Shown here piece after piece: positions 44,074-53,183 of a DNA stretch of 64,000 nt. Source of the DNA: Bacteroidota bacterium (GTDB lineage: Bacteria > Bacteroidota > Ignavibacteria > UBA10030 > UBA8401); the NCBI GenBank assembly GCA_035506275.1, contig DATJPT010000006.1:77019-141018 (forward strand), written 5' to 3'. The notes under the pieces are model-generated. The model made no database searches and was not told the origin of the DNA. It saw only the letters and a list, made by a program, of their open reading frames with translations. The translations under genes were made by a program, and so were the position numbers. Position 1 is the stretch's first letter, and every line of letters begins with the position of its first letter.

Positions 44074-45012
44074 CAAAGAATTGATCAATTCTTGGGCAAG
44101 TTCATAGGGGGACTGCCGAAGTTTCATGACGGCATCGAGACTCGCCGTAAGCTTCCGTTTCCGCTCGTCATTCCAGAACTCCACTTTCAACTGATCCTGC
44201 ACGATCTCTTCAATCCGATTTTTCATTCTCTCCGTTCGCCTGGCCGAAAGTCCGCCGTTCTTCTCCAGATACGAGCGATGTTTAGCTACCGCCTCCGCCA
44301 TTTCGCCGATCCCCTTTCCCTCGCTGCCTACGGTCTTCAACACCTCGGGGAGCCAGCTCGTTTCATCGTGAGGGCGGAAGCCGAGGATCATTTTTAGCGA
44401 CATAACCGCCTGCTCGGCGCCGGGCCTGTCTGCCTTATTGAGCACGAAGAAGTCTGCGATCTCCATCAGTCCCGCCTTCATCGCCTGGATGCCGTCTCCT
44501 GATTCGGGAACAAGAACAACAACCGTTGTGTCGGCAGCCCCCGCAATATCGAGCTCCGATTGTCCGACGCCGACAGTCTCGAGGAGGATGACATCGGCGC
44601 CGCTTGCATCGAGCACGTCGGCAGCTTCGCGGGTCTTCTTACTTAACCCTCCGAGACTCCCGCGCGATGCCATACTGCGGATAAACACTCCGTCGTCGAG
44701 TTCGACATCGGTCATCCGGATGCGGTCGCCGAGAAGAGCGCCGCCGGTGAAGGGAGATGTCGGGTCAACAGCCAAGATGCCGATGCGTAAATTCTGCTTA
44801 CGGTACCACTGCGCAAGTTTGTTCGTGAGGGTGCTTTTTCCGGCGCCGGGGGGGCCGGTAATGCCGATGCGGTATGCTTTGCCGGTGCAGCGGTAAATCG
44901 CGGAAAGAATTTCTTCAGAGCTTTTTTCGCCGTTTTCGATGGAGGAGATCGCACGCGCGACGGTTCTTCTATCCCCCTGCAAAAGGCGTTCTATGGAAAA
45001 TGAGTCGTTCAT
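44071..45012 (-). CDS. meaB: Methylmalonyl-CoA mutase-associated GTPase MeaB
   Basis: 313 aa, G3E-family chaperone GTPase. Walker A GITGPPGAGKSTLTNKL (about 55-71), switch DPTSPFTGGALLGDRIRM, ETVGVGQSE (Walker B region) and NKADRPGAE (G4) are intact. MeaB loads and protects the B12 cofactor of methylmalonyl-CoA mutase or similar mutases. No mutase subunit lies in the window. Its stop codon (TAG) is part of repeat element B. The epimerase gene lies 27 bp upstream in the same direction. Confidence 0.95.
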   Translation of the reverse strand: MNDSFSIERLLQGDRRTVARAISSIENGEKSSEEILSAIYRCTGKAYRIGITGPPGAGKSTLTNKLAQWYRKQNLRIGILAVDPTSPFTGGALLGDRIRMTDVELDDGVFIRSMASRGSLGGLSKKTREAADVLDASGADVILLETVGVGQSELDIAGAADTTVVVLVPESGDGIQAMKAGLMEIADFFVLNKADRPGAEQAVMSLKMILGFRPHDETSWLPEVLKTVGSEGKGIGEMAEAVAKHRSYLEKNGGLSARRTERMKNRIEEIVQDQLKVEFWNDERKRKLTASLDAVMKLRQSPYELAQELINSL

Positions 45013-45039
45013 CCTCGCATCAAAAGATAGTCCGTCAGC

Positions 45040-45969
45040 TCACCCTTTTTTCAGCTTCTCCTTGAAAAACTCCACCGTTTTCTTCAGGCCGTCTTCGAGA
45101 GCGACGGTCGGCTCCCAGCCAAGAACTTTCTTTGCTTTGGAATGGTCGATCACGCTTCGAAGCTGCTCGCCGATCTTGGCTTCGCCGTGCCGCTCTTCGC
45201 AGGCCGCACCGCTGAATTTCTTAATGAAGCGGAAGAGCGTATTAACATCGTTTTCGATGCCGGTGCCGATATTAAAGATGCCGGAGGATGAAGGAGATAA
45301 TGCGAGCAGGTTTGCTTTCACAACATCGCTCACGTAGACATAGTCGCGCGTTTGCTTGCCGTCTCCGTTGATGACCGGCGTTCCGCCGCGAAGCATTTTG
45401 TCCGCAAAGATCGCGATGACGCCCGCCTCGCCGTGGGGATTTTGTCTCGGCCCGTAAATATTCGCGTACCGCAGGATCACGTGCTGAATTCCATGCACTG
45501 CCTGGTAATAATAAAGATATTTTTCCGTGGCAAGTTTTGTAATGCCGTACGGAGAAAGTGGGCGGAGCGGATGCTGCTCGTCGGCCGGAAAATAATCTTG
45601 TTCTCCGTAGATCGCTCCGCCGGTGGATGAAAAGACTACTTTTTTCACACCGTATTTTAGTCCAAACTCGAGGACATTCAGCATGCCGAGGACGTTCACG
45701 GAAGCGTCGAACTTCGGGTCGGCGACGGATCTCCGCACATCCATTTGGGCGGCATGGTGATTGATCACGTCAAACTTCGTCTCTTTAAAGAGGTTTTCAA
45801 TTTCCGGACTTCGAATGTCGAGCCTGGACAATTTCGCTCTAGGGTTGACATTTCCGATGTTGCCGGTCGACAGATCATCGACGACGACGACATTGTGCCC
45901 CGCTTCGAGATACGCGTCGGCGATGTTCGAACCGATAAACCCGGCCCCTCCGGTCAAAAGGATATTCAT
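45040..45969 (-). CDS. NAD-dependent sugar-nucleotide epimerase (UDP-glucose 4-epimerase-like)
   Basis: 309 aa, extended SDR. NAD motif LLTGGAGFIGSNIADAY, VVDDLSTG, catalytic SSTGGAIYG and YGITKLATEKY (Tyr-x3-Lys), and YANIYGPRQNPHGEAGVIAIF are present. Short-type GalE-like enzymes interconvert UDP-glucose/galactose or UDP-GlcNAc/GalNAc for surface glycans. It stands next to purD and upstream of meaB; a glycosyltransferase gene lies two genes upstream in the same run, consistent with surface polysaccharide synthesis. Confidence 0.9.
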   Translation of the reverse strand: MNILLTGGAGFIGSNIADAYLEAGHNVVVVDDLSTGNIGNVNPRAKLSRLDIRSPEIENLFKETKFDVINHHAAQMDVRRSVADPKFDASVNVLGMLNVLEFGLKYGVKKVVFSSTGGAIYGEQDYFPADEQHPLRPLSPYGITKLATEKYLYYYQAVHGIQHVILRYANIYGPRQNPHGEAGVIAIFADKMLRGGTPVINGDGKQTRDYVYVSDVVKANLLALSPSSSGIFNIGTGIENDVNTLFRFIKKFSGAACEERHGEAKIGEQLRSVIDHSKAKKVLGWEPTVALEDGLKKTVEFFKEKLKKG

Positions 45970-46002
45970 GGTAGTGTCAGATTAGTCAACGATTGATTGT
46001 AC

Positions 46003-47286
46003 TTAGTTCTTCAAACCCTTCCGTCCGATATCGCTTCGGTAGTACGCGCCGTCGAACGAAATATTCTTCACTGCGGTGTATGCCGAGCCGATGGTCCCTT
46101 CGAGGTCGTCCCCATAACCGATCGCAGTGACTCCAAGCACGCGTCCCCCCGACGAAACAATCTTGCCGTTTTCATTCTTCGTCCCTGCATGAAAGACAAC
46201 AACTCCGCTCTCCGGCCGGATCGAATCGAGGCCGGTTATCGGTTTCCCCGTTTCATAGGAATCAGGATACCCTCTCGACGCCATGACGACACACACTGCC
46301 GAAGCGGCGTGGTGGCGGAGATCGATCGTCCGGAGAGTTCCAGCAGAGCAAGCGAACAACAGGTCATACAAATCGGTCTCCAGGAGCGGAAGCACTGCTT
46401 GCGCCTCCGGGTCACCGAGTCTGCAGTTGAATTCGACGACCTTGGGGCCGGCGGCAGTCATCATCAACCCCACGTAGAGACAGCCCTTGTACGGCTTCCC
46501 GTCGGAACGCATGCCGTTCAGCGTCGGCTTGATGATTTCCCTTTCAACTCTTCGAAGAATGGTCTGGGAGACGATCGGTGCCGGCGCGTAGGCTCCCATC
46601 CCCCCGGTATTCTTCCCCTTATCGCCGTCAAGGATTTGCTTATGATCCTGGGCCGGCTGCAGCAGCTTATAGTCCGTCCCATCGGTCAGCACAAAAACGG
46701 AAGCTTCTTCTCCCTTCATAAACTCTTCGACGACAACATTGCTCCCCGAATCGCCGAAAATATTCTTTTCAAAAAAATCCTGGAGCGTGTTGAGCGCCTC
46801 GCCTGTCGAGTGGCAGACGACGGCTCCCTTTCCGGCGGCCAGGCCATCTGCCTTGAGCACCAAAGGCGCGGGGTGCTTCATGATGAACTGCTGAGCTTCT
46901 GCATGCTGCGAACGGGCGAACGTCGAATACGCAGCGGTCGGTACGCCGTATTTCTTCATGAAATTCTTGGCGAAGACCTTGCTTCCTTCAAGCTGCGCGG
47001 CGTACTTCGATGGACCGAAGATGCGCATGCCGTTTTTTTCGAACAGATCGACGATCCCTTTGACAAGAGGGATCTCGGGGCCGACCACGGTGAGGTCGAT
47101 CTTCTTCCTTTTTGCAAATTGGAACAATCCGTCGATGTCGTCGGCGCTGATCTTCACCGTTTCCGCGATGGACCCGATGCCGGCGTTGCCGGGAGCGCAG
47201 TACAGCAACTGCACTTTCGGACTCTGTTTCAATTTCCAGACGAAGGCGTGTTCGCGTCCGCCGGATCCTATGACGAGAACGTTCAT
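46003..47286 (-). CDS. purD: Phosphoribosylamine--glycine ligase
   Basis: 427 aa ATP-grasp enzyme of de novo purine synthesis (second step, PRA + Gly to GAR). N-terminal VLVIGSGGREHAFVWKL, central PLVLKADGLAAGKGAVVC, EEFMKGEEASVFVLTDG, and the metal-site EFNCRLGDPEAQAVLPLL are standard. The stop of the upstream glycosyltransferase lies 3 bp before the start codon. The other pur gene in this run is guaB about 2.4 kb upstream. Confidence 0.97.
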   Translation of the reverse strand: MNVLVIGSGGREHAFVWKLKQSPKVQLLYCAPGNAGIGSIAETVKISADDIDGLFQFAKRKKIDLTVVGPEIPLVKGIVDLFEKNGMRIFGPSKYAAQLEGSKVFAKNFMKKYGVPTAAYSTFARSQHAEAQQFIMKHPAPLVLKADGLAAGKGAVVCHSTGEALNTLQDFFEKNIFGDSGSNVVVEEFMKGEEASVFVLTDGTDYKLLQPAQDHKQILDGDKGKNTGGMGAYAPAPIVSQTILRRVEREIIKPTLNGMRSDGKPYKGCLYVGLMMTAAGPKVVEFNCRLGDPEAQAVLPLLETDLYDLLFACSAGTLRTIDLRHHAASAVCVVMASRGYPDSYETGKPITGLDSIRPESGVVVFHAGTKNENGKIVSSGGRVLGVTAIGYGDDLEGTIGSAYTAVKNISFDGAYYRSDIGRKGLKN

Positions 47287-47289
47287 CGT

Positions 47290-48552
47290 TCAATCGGTCA
47301 ATGCTGACAATGTTCTCGCAACTTCGCCCGCGAGCGTGACGCGGTTGTATTTCTCGACAATTTCCGGGCGCGGACCGCGCAGCTGCCGGCGCTCGTACTG
47401 TTCGTAGAGCTTGACGATCGATTCGGCGATGGCCCCCACGTCACGCGGCTCGACGCAAATGCCTCCCGCTTCCTCGATGACCGAACGCATCATTCCCTGC
47501 GGAACGCATGCGAGGATCTTTTTCTTCGCGCCGATGTACTCGAAAATTTTCCCCGGCGAACTCTTATCGTCTCCCATCATCAGCCAGAGAACATCGGAAG
47601 CGAGCAGGTACCGGACGCACTCGGCATGGTCGAGGTAGCCGAGCACGTTGACGGAGTTCTGCAGCCCCAGCCGGTTGATGATTTTCACATGTTCGTCGCG
47701 GAACGCGCCGATGAAGCAGGCTTCTATTCTGCCCCGAAGCTTCGCGTTGTTCTTATAGACAAGATGGAGCGCCTCGAGGAAGTACTCGGGCGTCCGGTCT
47801 TCGTAGAAGACCCCCGAGTAGGTGATGCGCATTTTATCGACACGCGGAAGCTTCACCGACGGCCCTACCTTCATATCTTCGGGGTCGAACCCCTGAGAGA
47901 TGATCTGGACATCGTTGTACGTCAGGGATTTATAGCGGCGAAGGAGAAGTTCTTTGGTCCGCCGGCTTGCGACTATGATGGCGTCGGCAACATGGAGCAC
48001 CCCTTTCTCCATCCGGTAATTGATATACTTGTGGAGCGGCGTCAAATAAAACTTGAACGGATAATCGACCCACGAATCGCGGTAGTCGATCATCAGCGGC
48101 AGGCGGAATTTTTCCTTCAACGCTTTGCCGATGAGGAAATCAGTCTGGGGGGGTGCGGTGGCAAAAATCGCGTCGAATTTTTCCTTCCGAAGAAGCTCCG
48201 ACGCTCTTTTCAACGCCGGGCCCCTCCATCCGACCTTATTATCCGGGATAAATATCGAATCGCTGATGCGGCTGAGTATTTTCCGAGTCCGTTCCGCCGG
48301 CATTTTGACGACCTCCTGTTTCCGGAAGAGGCGGTTCGGGTCGAACGAATTGGTCCGGACAACCTCGATCCCGAGCGGGACGATCTCTTTGAGCAGCGAT
48401 TCGTCTTTCGCAAAGTATCCGGTCGACGTGACCGTCAAGACCGTCGGCATCCATTGAAATTTCGGAAAATACTTGACGAGCTTCAGCGTGCGCTGGACGC
48501 CGCTCAATCCCATCGGAGGAAAATAGTACGCAATGACAAGAACCTTACGCAT
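47290..48552 (-). CDS. Glycosyltransferase family 4-like protein
   Basis: 420 aa, GT-B fold. N-terminal YYFPPMGLSGVQRTLKLVKY (acceptor-binding domain) and C-terminal donor-binding Rossmann domain (about 220-400) with the GT4-type SPGKIFEYIGAKKKILA (Glu-x7-Glu region). It transfers a sugar from an NDP-sugar onto a surface glycan or lipid carrier. No signal peptide; membrane association is probably peripheral. It immediately precedes purD. Confidence 0.87.
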   Translation of the reverse strand: MRKVLVIAYYFPPMGLSGVQRTLKLVKYFPKFQWMPTVLTVTSTGYFAKDESLLKEIVPLGIEVVRTNSFDPNRLFRKQEVVKMPAERTRKILSRISDSIFIPDNKVGWRGPALKRASELLRKEKFDAIFATAPPQTDFLIGKALKEKFRLPLMIDYRDSWVDYPFKFYLTPLHKYINYRMEKGVLHVADAIIVASRRTKELLLRRYKSLTYNDVQIISQGFDPEDMKVGPSVKLPRVDKMRITYSGVFYEDRTPEYFLEALHLVYKNNAKLRGRIEACFIGAFRDEHVKIINRLGLQNSVNVLGYLDHAECVRYLLASDVLWLMMGDDKSSPGKIFEYIGAKKKILACVPQGMMRSVIEEAGGICVEPRDVGAIAESIVKLYEQYERRQLRGPRPEIVEKYNRVTLAGEVARTLSALTD

Positions 48553-48599
48553 GAAAGATCAATTTAAGAACGGAATTTGGTCAAAGCTTCTTTCGACAA

Positions 48600-49676
48600 C
48601 TATACAACGATCAGCGACTTCGGCGATTTCGTCAGCACGTCGCAACCACCGTTGCGGACGACAATATCATCCTCGATCCGTACGCCAAATTTTCCCGGCA
48701 GATAGATCCCCGGTTCGACAGTAACGACGTTGCCCGCCCTCAGGGTATGCGCGCTTCGAGGAGAAAGGCGCGGAAACTCGTGTATTTGCATGCCGATGCC
48801 GTGGCCGAGTCCGTGCCCAAAGTATTTTCCATATCCTTCCTTGCGGATAGAGCCGCGTGATATCCCATCCAGCGCCTTTGCGGCAAGTCCGCTGCGGGCC
48901 GAATCTATCCCTTTTTGCTGAGCATCCAAAACGACCGCATACACTTTTCGCGCTTCGCCGGAAGGCTTCCCCACAGCGATGGTCCGAGTGAGGTCGCTGC
49001 AATATCCGCTGTAAAAGCAGCCGAGGTCGAGCGTAACCAATTCCCCGCGTTGAATTCTCTTCGAAGAAGGACGGCCATGAGGAAGAGAGCTGCGGCGGCC
49101 GCTCACCACGATCGGCTCGAATGAATCCTTCTCAGCGCCTAATTTTTTATGGAGATAAGAGATCTCTGCGGAAACATCCAATTCGGAAATCCCCGGCTTG
49201 ATCATCCTGAGAATCTGGTCAAAGACCTCGTCGGTGATCGCAACGGCTTTTTTGATAAGCGAAATTTCGGGCTGCGCCTTCACCGATGCAACCGATTCGA
49301 CGATCTCGGAGGTCGGGACAAGCCGGACTCGAGGAAAATACTTTCTCATGTCTTCATGGTGTCCGTACGAGAGATAATCTTTTTCGATGCCAACCCGTTT
49401 GCATCCCTCGAGGAGCTTTTCATCGGCCCCTTTCTCGATCAGCTCGCCGCTGGTAATGAACGAACGGGAGCAGGTGACCTCGTTCTGTATCTGCTCCTTG
49501 TAACGGAAATCGGTAAGAAAAAAAACCTTGCTCCGGGTGACAACGCAGAGACCGTTCGACCCGGAGAATCCCGTCAGGTAGCGAAGATGCGGCATGAACG
49601 AAGTCATGAATGCGTCGCAGCGATTTTTCTCCAACGCATCTCTCAGCAGCCTGATTCTCTCTTGGTAATCGAACAT
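48600..49676 (-). CDS. Xaa-Pro dipeptidase/aminopeptidase (M24B)
   Basis: 358 aa from the ATG at 49676 (a TTG one codon upstream is also possible). N-terminal creatinase-like domain (about 1-125), then the pita-bread metal site: two Asp in LDLGCFYSGYCSDLTRT, His in GHGLGHGIGMQIHEFP, Glu in VEPGIYLPG and Glu in GVRIEDDIVV. It releases N-terminal residues ahead of proline, in the cytoplasm. Starts 13 bp after guaB. A second, longer M24B member is partly present at the right edge of the window. Confidence 0.92.
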   Translation of the reverse strand: MFDYQERIRLLRDALEKNRCDAFMTSFMPHLRYLTGFSGSNGLCVVTRSKVFFLTDFRYKEQIQNEVTCSRSFITSGELIEKGADEKLLEGCKRVGIEKDYLSYGHHEDMRKYFPRVRLVPTSEIVESVASVKAQPEISLIKKAVAITDEVFDQILRMIKPGISELDVSAEISYLHKKLGAEKDSFEPIVVSGRRSSLPHGRPSSKRIQRGELVTLDLGCFYSGYCSDLTRTIAVGKPSGEARKVYAVVLDAQQKGIDSARSGLAAKALDGISRGSIRKEGYGKYFGHGLGHGIGMQIHEFPRLSPRSAHTLRAGNVVTVEPGIYLPGKFGVRIEDDIVVRNGGCDVLTKSPKSLIVV

Positions 49677-49688
49677 CAACGGCGAGGT

Positions 49689-51152
49689 CTAGATATGGTA
49701 GTTCGGCGCTTCCTTTGTAATATGGACATCGTGCGGATGGCTCTCACGAAGGCCGGCATCGCTCATCCGGACAAATTGAGCTTTTTTCTGCATCTCGGCG
49801 ACGGAAGCCGCCCCGCAGTATCCCATCGCAGCGCGCAGACCGCCCACCATCTGGTAGACAGTTGCGCTCAGCTCGCCGATGAAAGGAACTCGTCCCTCGA
49901 TCCCCTCCGGCACGAGTTTCTGAAGGTCGTCCTCAACATCCTGGAAGTACCGATCCCTGCTCCCCTCTTTCATCGCTCCAAGCGACCCCATGCCGCGGTA
50001 TACTTTGTAGGTTCGTCCCTCGTACAGGATCTTTTCGCCGGGACTTTCCTGCAGCCCTGCAAAAAGTCCGCCGATCATGATCGAGTCGGCCCCCGCCGCA
50101 ATCGCCTTCGCGATATCGCCTGTCTGTTTGATGCCGCCGTCCGCGATCAGCGGAACGTCATACTTTCTCGCTACGGCAGCGCATTCCATAATTGCCGTCA
50201 CCTGCGGAACGCCGACGCCGGCAACAACTCTCGTCGTGCAGATCGAACCGGGACCGATGCCGACCTTGACGGCATCGACGCCTGCTTTGATGATGTCGCG
50301 GGCCGCCTCGCCGGTACCGACGTTTCCGGCGATGATCTCCGCGCCGGGAAATTTTCTTTTCACACGCTTGACCATCTCGAGAACCCCTTGCGAGTGGCCG
50401 TGGGCAGTATCGATCACAATGACGTCGACTCCCTCCCTGATCAACGCATCGACCCGCTCGAGCGTATCCGCAGTCACGCCGACCGCAGCGCCGACGCGGA
50501 GGCGGCCGTGTTTGTCCTTGCACGCATGCGGAAACCTCTTTTTCTTCTGGATGTCTTTGAAGGTGATGAGGCCGCGGAGTTTTCCCGCCTTGTCGACAAC
50601 GGGAAGTTTTTCAATCTTGTGCCGCTGGAGAATGACCTCTGCTTCTTCGAGCGTCGTGCCGACCGGAGCGGTGATGAGGTTCTGCGACGTCATCACTTCC
50701 GCAACTTTCAAGTTCCGGTTAGGCTGGAACCGGAGGTCGCGATTCGTCAGGATGCCGACCAATTTCTCGTCGCGCACGATCGGGATGCCGGAGATGCTGA
50801 ATTTGGCCATCAGGTCGAGCACATCGCCGACCGTCTTGTCGGCCGTCAGCGTGATCGGATCGAGGATCATTCCGCTCTCCGACCTCTTCACCTTATCGAC
50901 CTCTTCGGCCTGTTTCGCAATCGGCAGATTCTTGTGGATGATGCCGATGCCCCCTTCGCGCGCGAGGGCAATGGCCATCTCCGATTCGGTCACCGTGTCC
51001 ATCGCTGCAGAAATGAGAGGAATGTTCAGCCTGATCGAACGGGAGAGACGGGTCGTGACGTCCACGTCGCGCGGAAGGACCGACGACTTGGCCGGAAGAA
51101 GAAGGACGTCGTCATACGTGATCGCATCACCGACAATTTTTTTTGACTTCAT
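49689..51152 (-). CDS. guaB: Inosine-5'-monophosphate dehydrogenase
   Basis: 487 aa, standard length. TIM-barrel with two CBS domains inserted (about 95-205). Catalytic loop [20 protein letters not shown] carries the nucleophilic Cys; [11 protein letters not shown] and [18 protein letters not shown] are the substrate site; the mobile flap has [10 protein letters not shown]. It converts IMP to XMP, the first step to GMP. A terminator hairpin lies upstream between this gene and the acyl-CoA dehydrogenase. Confidence 0.97.
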   Translation of the reverse strand: MKSKKIVGDAITYDDVLLLPAKSSVLPRDVDVTTRLSRSIRLNIPLISAAMDTVTESEMAIALAREGGIGIIHKNLPIAKQAEEVDKVKRSESGMILDPITLTADKTVGDVLDLMAKFSISGIPIVRDEKLVGILTNRDLRFQPNRNLKVAEVMTSQNLITAPVGTTLEEAEVILQRHKIEKLPVVDKAGKLRGLITFKDIQKKKRFPHACKDKHGRLRVGAAVGVTADTLERVDALIREGVDVIVIDTAHGHSQGVLEMVKRVKRKFPGAEIIAGNVGTGEAARDIIKAGVDAVKVGIGPGSICTTRVVAGVGVPQVTAIMECAAVARKYDVPLIADGGIKQTGDIAKAIAAGADSIMIGGLFAGLQESPGEKILYEGRTYKVYRGMGSLGAMKEGSRDRYFQDVEDDLQKLVPEGIEGRVPFIGELSATVYQMVGGLRAAMGYCGAASVAEMQKKAQFVRMSDAGLRESHPHDVHITKEAPNYHI

Positions 51153-51186
51153 ATCGTTCCTGTAAGTATTTCAGAACCGGTAAAAA

Positions 51187-51212
51187 CAACAAAGGATGCA
51201 GAGTGCATCCTT
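51187..51212 (-). terminator. Intrinsic terminator after the acyl-CoA dehydrogenase gene
   Basis: Perfect 9-bp stem AAGGATGCA/TGCATCCTT with a 3-nt loop (51192-51212), then TGTTGTTTTTA on the minus strand. It lies 34 bp after the dehydrogenase stop and before guaB. Confidence 0.7.
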
Positions 51213-51245
51213 CATGCTAGCGTAACAATACATTTTCCGTCATAG

Positions 51246-52415
51246 TTAGTTGAACGCAGCAATACCGGTGATATCCTCTCCGAGAATGAGGGTGTGCATC
51301 TCATGCGTTCCCTCGTACGTCTTCACCGATTCGAGGTTCGCGGCATGCCGCATCACGGGGTATTCATCGAGAATGCCGTTTGCCCCTAATATTTCCCGCG
51401 CCGTCCGCGCGATTTCCAGCGCATGGTAGACATTGTTTCGCTTTGCCAAAGAGATCCGCGTGAACGTCGCCTTGTTCTGATCCTTCAACCTGCCTAATTG
51501 CAAGCAGAGGAGCTGACCTTTGGTGATCTCGGTGAGCATGTAGACCAATTTTTCCTGCGTGATCTGGTATGCGGCAATCGGCTTATCAAATTGCACGCGG
51601 GAAAGCGAATACTGAAGCGCTGCGTCATAACACGCCATTGCAGCCCCCAGCGCCCCCCACGCGATGCCATAGCGGGCCTGGCTCAGGCACATCAATGGTG
51701 ATTTTAGACCACCCGATTTCGGCAGCAAATTTTTTTGGGGGATGAAACAATCCTGGAAAATCAATTCCGACGTGATCGACGCCCGAAGCGAATGCTTGCC
51801 GTGCATCTCGGGGGCTTCAAACCCCTTTGTCCCTTTTTCAACGAGGAACCCTTTGATTTCGCCGTCCAGCTTTGCCCAGACGACAGCGAGGTCGGCGATC
51901 GTCCCATTTGTGATCCACATTTTTGCGCCGTTCAGGAGAAAGCCATCCCCCTTTTTTTCCGCGCGGGTGATCATCCCGCCGGGGTTGGACCCAAAGTCCG
52001 GTTCCGTCAACCCAAAGCAGCCGATCTTTTCCCCCTTTGCCAATTTCGGAAGCCAGCAGTCCTTTTGTTCGTCGGAGCCGAAGGTAAAGATCGGATACAT
52101 CACGAGGGCACTTTGCACGGAGGCAAAACTGCGGATGCCGCTGTCCCCCCGTTCCAGTTCCTGCATCATCAACCCGTACGCGACATTGTTCAACTCTGCC
52201 CCGCCGTACTTAGCCGGGAGGGTCGCACCAAAAAGACCGAGTTCCGCCATCTGGCTTACGAGGTGGACCGGAAACGTCCCCTCACGATTATGTTGTTCGA
52301 TGACCGGCAGCACATTGTCGTCGACAAATTCGCGGACCGTGTTGCGGACAAGAGTTTCCTCTTCGCTCAACTGTAGATCGATTCCGTAGTAATCGAGGCC
52401 TTGAAACTTCGACAT
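51246..52415 (-). CDS. Acyl-CoA dehydrogenase, glutaryl-CoA dehydrogenase-like
   Basis: 389 aa FAD flavoprotein. Family blocks: CFGLTEPDFGSNPGG, MWITNGTIADLAVVWAK, RYGIAWGALGAAMACYDAALQY, and the catalytic Glu in TYEGTHEMHTLILG, which matches glutaryl-CoA dehydrogenase (GcdH) rather than short- or medium-chain types. GcdH oxidises and decarboxylates glutaryl-CoA in lysine/tryptophan/benzoate breakdown. It is a single transcription unit with its own promoter and terminator; no CoA-transferase or electron-transfer flavoprotein is adjacent. Confidence 0.92.
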   Translation of the reverse strand: MSKFQGLDYYGIDLQLSEEETLVRNTVREFVDDNVLPVIEQHNREGTFPVHLVSQMAELGLFGATLPAKYGGAELNNVAYGLMMQELERGDSGIRSFASVQSALVMYPIFTFGSDEQKDCWLPKLAKGEKIGCFGLTEPDFGSNPGGMITRAEKKGDGFLLNGAKMWITNGTIADLAVVWAKLDGEIKGFLVEKGTKGFEAPEMHGKHSLRASITSELIFQDCFIPQKNLLPKSGGLKSPLMCLSQARYGIAWGALGAAMACYDAALQYSLSRVQFDKPIAAYQITQEKLVYMLTEITKGQLLCLQLGRLKDQNKATFTRISLAKRNNVYHALEIARTAREILGANGILDEYPVMRHAANLESVKTYEGTHEMHTLILGEDITGIAAFN

Positions 52416-52463
52416 GGGAGCTTTCTGTTACGAACGAGCCCGGGGGAAGTAAAAATTTTTCAA

Positions 52464-52492
52464 AAATTACCGAAAAAACGGACGAAAGTCAA
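52464..52492 (-). promoter_or_regulatory. Predicted promoter of the acyl-CoA dehydrogenase gene
   Basis: On the minus strand TTGACT (52492-52487) and TAATTT (52469-52464) with 17-bp spacing. The leader to the ATG at 52415 is about 42 nt. Confidence 0.5.
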
Positions 52493-52592
52493 TCCGCAGG
52501 AGAAAACCCGACATTTCCTCTTTGCAATATGCGAAACTCCATTTGTCTCGAGACACGGCATGCTGGACCGGCCGGAGTGAAATGCTGTATTT

Positions 52593-52646
52593 AAAAAAGT
52601 GAGAGCCAGAGCCCTACCCGTATAACTCGCGGGTAACGCTCTGGCT
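52593..52646 (-). terminator. Intrinsic terminator after the HEAT-like exported protein gene
   Basis: Long hairpin AGCCAGAGC/GCTCTGGCT (52604-52612 with 52638-52646) plus inner TACCCG/CGGGTA (52615-52620 with 52630-52635), followed on the minus strand by a run of six Ts. It starts 26 bp after the stop. Confidence 0.8.
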
Positions 52647-52671
52647 TAGGGGGAGAGAATGAAAGCAACTG

Positions 52672-53094
52672 TTATTGCAGTAAACTGAATTTCTGCGGCG
52701 ATGCATTGAGCAGCGATTCACAGAATTTTACCACTTTATCGCTTCCGTCGTACAGCGACGCCTCCTCGACCGCAGCACGTCCGCGCGGGTCATCCAGCGT
52801 AATAAGCGCCAGGGCAGCGGACATCCGCGCAGTTTCCACTTTATCGGTCTTGAGCACTTGAATCAACGGCCCAATGCCGCCTTTAAGCTGATATTCGGCA
52901 AGAAAGCTTGCTGCGCTCAGTCTGATGCCGAGGTTATCCGAAGTGAGTGCAGCTACGTAGTTCACCTCAGCCTTTTTCCAATCGACTTCCCCGGACCGCG
53001 AAACCATCGGTTGTGAAGCAACAGCGGACGCACAAGCAATAACGGCTGCGGCAACAACCGCTATCAAGCGCTGTTTTGTCAATCCCTTCTCCAT
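52672..53094 (-). CDS. Small exported HEAT-repeat-like protein
   Basis: 140 aa. Signal peptide RLIAVVAAAVIACASAVASQ (about 9-28). The mature part consists of alpha-helical pairs with HEAT-like spacing: NLGIRLSAASFLAEYQLKGG, ARMSAALALITLDDPRGRAAVEEA, each with an Ala-Ala-x-x-Leu helix and an Asp-Pro-Arg turn. It would be a periplasmic scaffold or adaptor; no enzyme motif. GAGGAGG precedes the ATG. It lies just downstream of the NtrC-type regulator gene on the same strand, and could be its target, but that is inference. Confidence 0.7.
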   Translation of the reverse strand: MEKGLTKQRLIAVVAAAVIACASAVASQPMVSRSGEVDWKKAEVNYVAALTSDNLGIRLSAASFLAEYQLKGGIGPLIQVLKTDKVETARMSAALALITLDDPRGRAAVEEASLYDGSDKVVKFCESLLNASPQKFSLLQ

Positions 53095-53183
53095 ACGACC
53101 TCCTCATTAAAATGTTGGTGGATTCGGCTCTGTATAGTATTCGAAAAAAGGAGGGAAAAGTTTCAGGGAATCTTTACGAAGAG

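Noticed and set aside
45997..47307. A 436-codon plus-strand open frame opposite purD
   Set aside because: Antisense shadow of a complete, well-conserved purD.
49149..51146. A 665-codon plus-strand open frame opposite guaB and the Xaa-Pro peptidase
   Set aside because: It crosses two clear minus-strand genes and reads as low-complexity Arg/Asp/Leu sequence; a codon-usage artefact in GC-rich DNA.
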